Source: Treponema sp. (lineage in GTDB: Bacteria > Spirochaetota > Spirochaetia > Treponematales > Breznakiellaceae). Taken from it: 14,039 nt of DNA. The notes beneath the pieces are model-generated. The model had not been told where the DNA came from. It did not search any database and saw only the letters and a list, made by a program, of their open reading frames with translations. Where the stretch lies: NCBI GenBank assembly GCA_031272575.1, contig JAISTO010000214.1:1-14039 (forward strand), given 5' to 3'. Numbering within the stretch: the stretch's first letter is position 1; the number at the start of each line of letters is the position of its first letter. The position numbers were made by a program, and so were the translations under genes. Of the stretch, positions 12,602-14,039 are shown piece after piece.

Positions 12602-14039
12602 TCATACCGGGGATGCGTCCGCGTTCCCGCGCCGCTGCTCCCTCCCCCTTTTCTTCGCAGATTGCCAGTAGCGCGGGAAGATGCCGAGCACACCCGGCAG
12701 GGCCTTTATTCTTTCGCGGAGGGGGCCGGCGGCGAGGCTGGCAATTGCCCGCAGGCCGCGGTAGACTTTTTCGGAGTAGGGCTGCCACCAGATGCCGCGT
12801 TTTGCCGCGGGGAGCGTGTCGTTCACGATGACGCGGGCCTTCAGCATCTCGCGGAAGCCCGCCTCGCCGTGGGTGCGGCCCAGGCCGGACGCGCCGAAGC
12901 CGCCCCAGGGGGTTTCGGCAAGGCCGTGGGACATCAGGTGATCGTTCACCAGTACCGCGCCGGCGTTCACCCGCGCGGCGAGGCGCAGGGCGTGCCGCCG
13001 CCGCCGCGACCACACGGAGCCGCTAAGCCCGTACGCTGACTCGTTGGCAATGCGCAGCGCGTCTTCGTCATCCTCGGCAAGGATGACGGCCACGACCGGC
13101 CCGAAGATTTCATCCCGCATGACCGGCATATCCGCACTCACGTTGACGAGCACCACCGCGGGGAGGTACTTTTCGCCCAGGCCCTCGGGGAGGGGGCTCT
13201 GCGCGGCAACCTTCGCCCCCATGCTGAGGCACCGCGCGATCTGCTTCTGCGCGGCCTCTTTCTGCTTGAGCGTCGTCATGGGGCCGATGTCGCAGTCCAT
13301 GCTATTCCCCAGGCGGAGGGCGCGGGTGCGCGCGCAGAGTTTTTCCAGGAAGGGCTCGTAGACCGCGCGGTGCGCGATGACCCGCTGGACGCCCCCGCAG
13401 GACTGCCCCGCGTTGGAAAAGCCCGCCCACACGATGCCCGAGGCCGCCCGGTCCAGATCAGCGTCCGCGCAGATTATTGCCGCGTCGGCCCCGCCCAGTT
13501 CGAGCGTGAGCGGGAGGAGCCGGGGCGCGGCGAGCGCCATAAGGCGCCTGCCGGTTTCGCTGGAGCCGGTGAAAAACAGTTTGTCGATGCCGCTTTCAAT
13601 AAACGCGCCGCCGGCATGGGCGCCGGGCATTTCAATATAGTTGAAAAGCCCCTCCGGCATCCCCGCGCTCTGGAAAATTTTTTCCAGCATACGCCCCACA
13701 TTCGGCGTGACGGACGCGGTCTTGAGCAGCACCCCGTTCCCGGCCAGCAGCGCCATAACGACTTCGGAAAAGGGTATCGCGAAGGGATAGTTCCACGGCG
13801 TGATAATACCCACGACCCCCAGGGGGCTATAGACCATGCGGCTGCTCTTGTTGAACATTAAAAGATGCCGCCCCTGGATTTTTTTGGGAGACATGAACTT
13901 TTTCCCATATTTGAGATAATATCCTACCGCGAGGATAGCGGGGAGTACCTCCGTGGCAAGCGCGTCCAGCAGGAGTTTGCCGTTGTCCTGGTGGATGGTC
14001 CGCGCAATGTCATCGATATGTCCCGTCAAAAAACGCGCG
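12602..14039 (-). CDS. Aldehyde dehydrogenase family protein, N-terminus beyond the window
   Basis: An NAD(P)-dependent aldehyde dehydrogenase, open to the right edge. The visible part is about 478 residues. Numbering from the TTG codon at 14029-14027: TPWNYPF (N80), LLKTASVTP (K103), FTGSSETG (153-160), catalytic-base ELGG (E177), and the nucleophile in FSNAGQSCGG (C211). The 34-residue spacing from E177 to C211 equals that of ALDH2 (E268-C302), so the enzyme should be active. VNDHLMSHGLAETPWGG in the C-terminal part fits the acyl/aryl-aldehyde-oxidising branch, but the substrate is not clear. The frame continues upstream of the TTG (…A-R-F-L-T-G-H-I) and the usual N-terminal helices are missing, so the TTG is an internal codon and the true start is outside the window. 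It converges on the repeat-protein gene with a 13-bp gap and no visible terminator. Confidence 0.92.
   Translation of the reverse strand, partial: ARFLTGHIDDIARTIHQDNGKLLLDALATEVLPAILAVGYYLKYGKKFMSPKKIQGRHLLMFNKSSRMVYSPLGVVGIITPWNYPFAIPFSEVVMALLAGNGVLLKTASVTPNVGRMLEKIFQSAGMPEGLFNYIEMPGAHAGGAFIESGIDKLFFTGSSETGRRLMALAAPRLLPLTLELGGADAAIICADADLDRAASGIVWAGFSNAGQSCGGVQRVIAHRAVYEPFLEKLCARTRALRLGNSMDCDIGPMTTLKQKEAAQKQIARCLSMGAKVAAQSPLPEGLGEKYLPAVVLVNVSADMPVMRDEIFGPVVAVILAEDDEDALRIANESAYGLSGSVWSRRRRHALRLAARVNAGAVLVNDHLMSHGLAETPWGGFGASGLGRTHGEAGFREMLKARVIVNDTLPAAKRGIWWQPYSEKVYRGLRAIASLAAGPLRERIKALPGVLGIFPRYWQSAKKRGREQRRGNADASPV

Noticed and set aside
11698..12693. Minus-strand open frame of 331 residues across the FGE-like domain
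   Set aside because: It is Arg/His/Pro-rich, has no recognisable motif, and runs against a frame with clear SUMF1 signatures.
14027..14029. TTG as the start codon of the aldehyde dehydrogenase
   Set aside because: The frame stays open to the window edge and the usual N-terminal region of the family is missing, so the gene must begin further right.

Overview
The window looks like a GC-rich gut-type bacterium. A treponeme-like spirochaete is my best guess, at moderate to low confidence. The reasons are a secreted or lipoprotein-like protein that joins InlB/Flg_new-type repeats to a formylglycine-generating-enzyme-like domain, an AAA+/DUF4143 ATPase, strong AAGGAGG ribosome sites, and an anaerobe-type amino-acid dehydrogenase operon. 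I have no direct phylogenetic marker here.

Left third (1-4664, + strand): one tightly packed operon. It holds the 3' end of a small [2Fe-2S] subunit, an FAD/NAD(P)-type subunit with a fused two-cluster ferredoxin domain, a BFD-like [2Fe-2S] subunit, a DAO-family FAD subunit, and an APC-type amino-acid permease. The first four genes overlap by 4, 4 and 8 bp, and the permease follows after 15 bp with an excellent ribosome site. The layout matches multi-subunit dye-linked proline/hydroxyproline dehydrogenases, opine oxidase and hydrogen-cyanide-synthase-type complexes. The permease would import the substrate, the DAO subunit oxidise it, and the Fe-S/FAD subunits carry the electrons away. The actual substrate cannot be read from the sequence.

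Centre (4739-8546): a DinG/XPD-family Fe-S helicase whose N-terminus is a complete RadC-like JAMM metalloprotease domain. It converges, with only 13 bp between stop codons, on a minus-strand AAA+ ATPase with a winged-helix-like segment and a C-terminal DUF4143 region. Upstream of the ATPase lies a striking array of eight 23-bp repeats in exact register (8561-8744). The first repeat core sits between the -35 and -10 of the best promoter for the ATPase.

Intergenic region (8547-9255): no convincing protein gene. It holds the 23-bp array, a hairpin-bearing segment, four 16-bp tandem repeats flanked by a possible promoter and a possible terminator (a small-RNA candidate), and a promoter, REP-like palindrome and direct repeat ahead of the next gene.

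Right part (9256-14039): a 1,100-residue exported protein with nine Flg_new/InlB-type repeats in the order A-B-A-B-A-B-B-A-B and a C-terminal FGE/SUMF1-like domain. That domain lacks the catalytic cysteines and ends in a segment resembling the variable region of treponemal diversity-generating retroelement targets. It converges, again with a 13-bp gap, on a minus-strand aldehyde dehydrogenase whose N-terminus lies beyond the right edge. The best candidates for something undescribed are the 23-bp repeat array with its ATPase, the JAMM-DinG fusion, and the possible hypervariable C-terminus.
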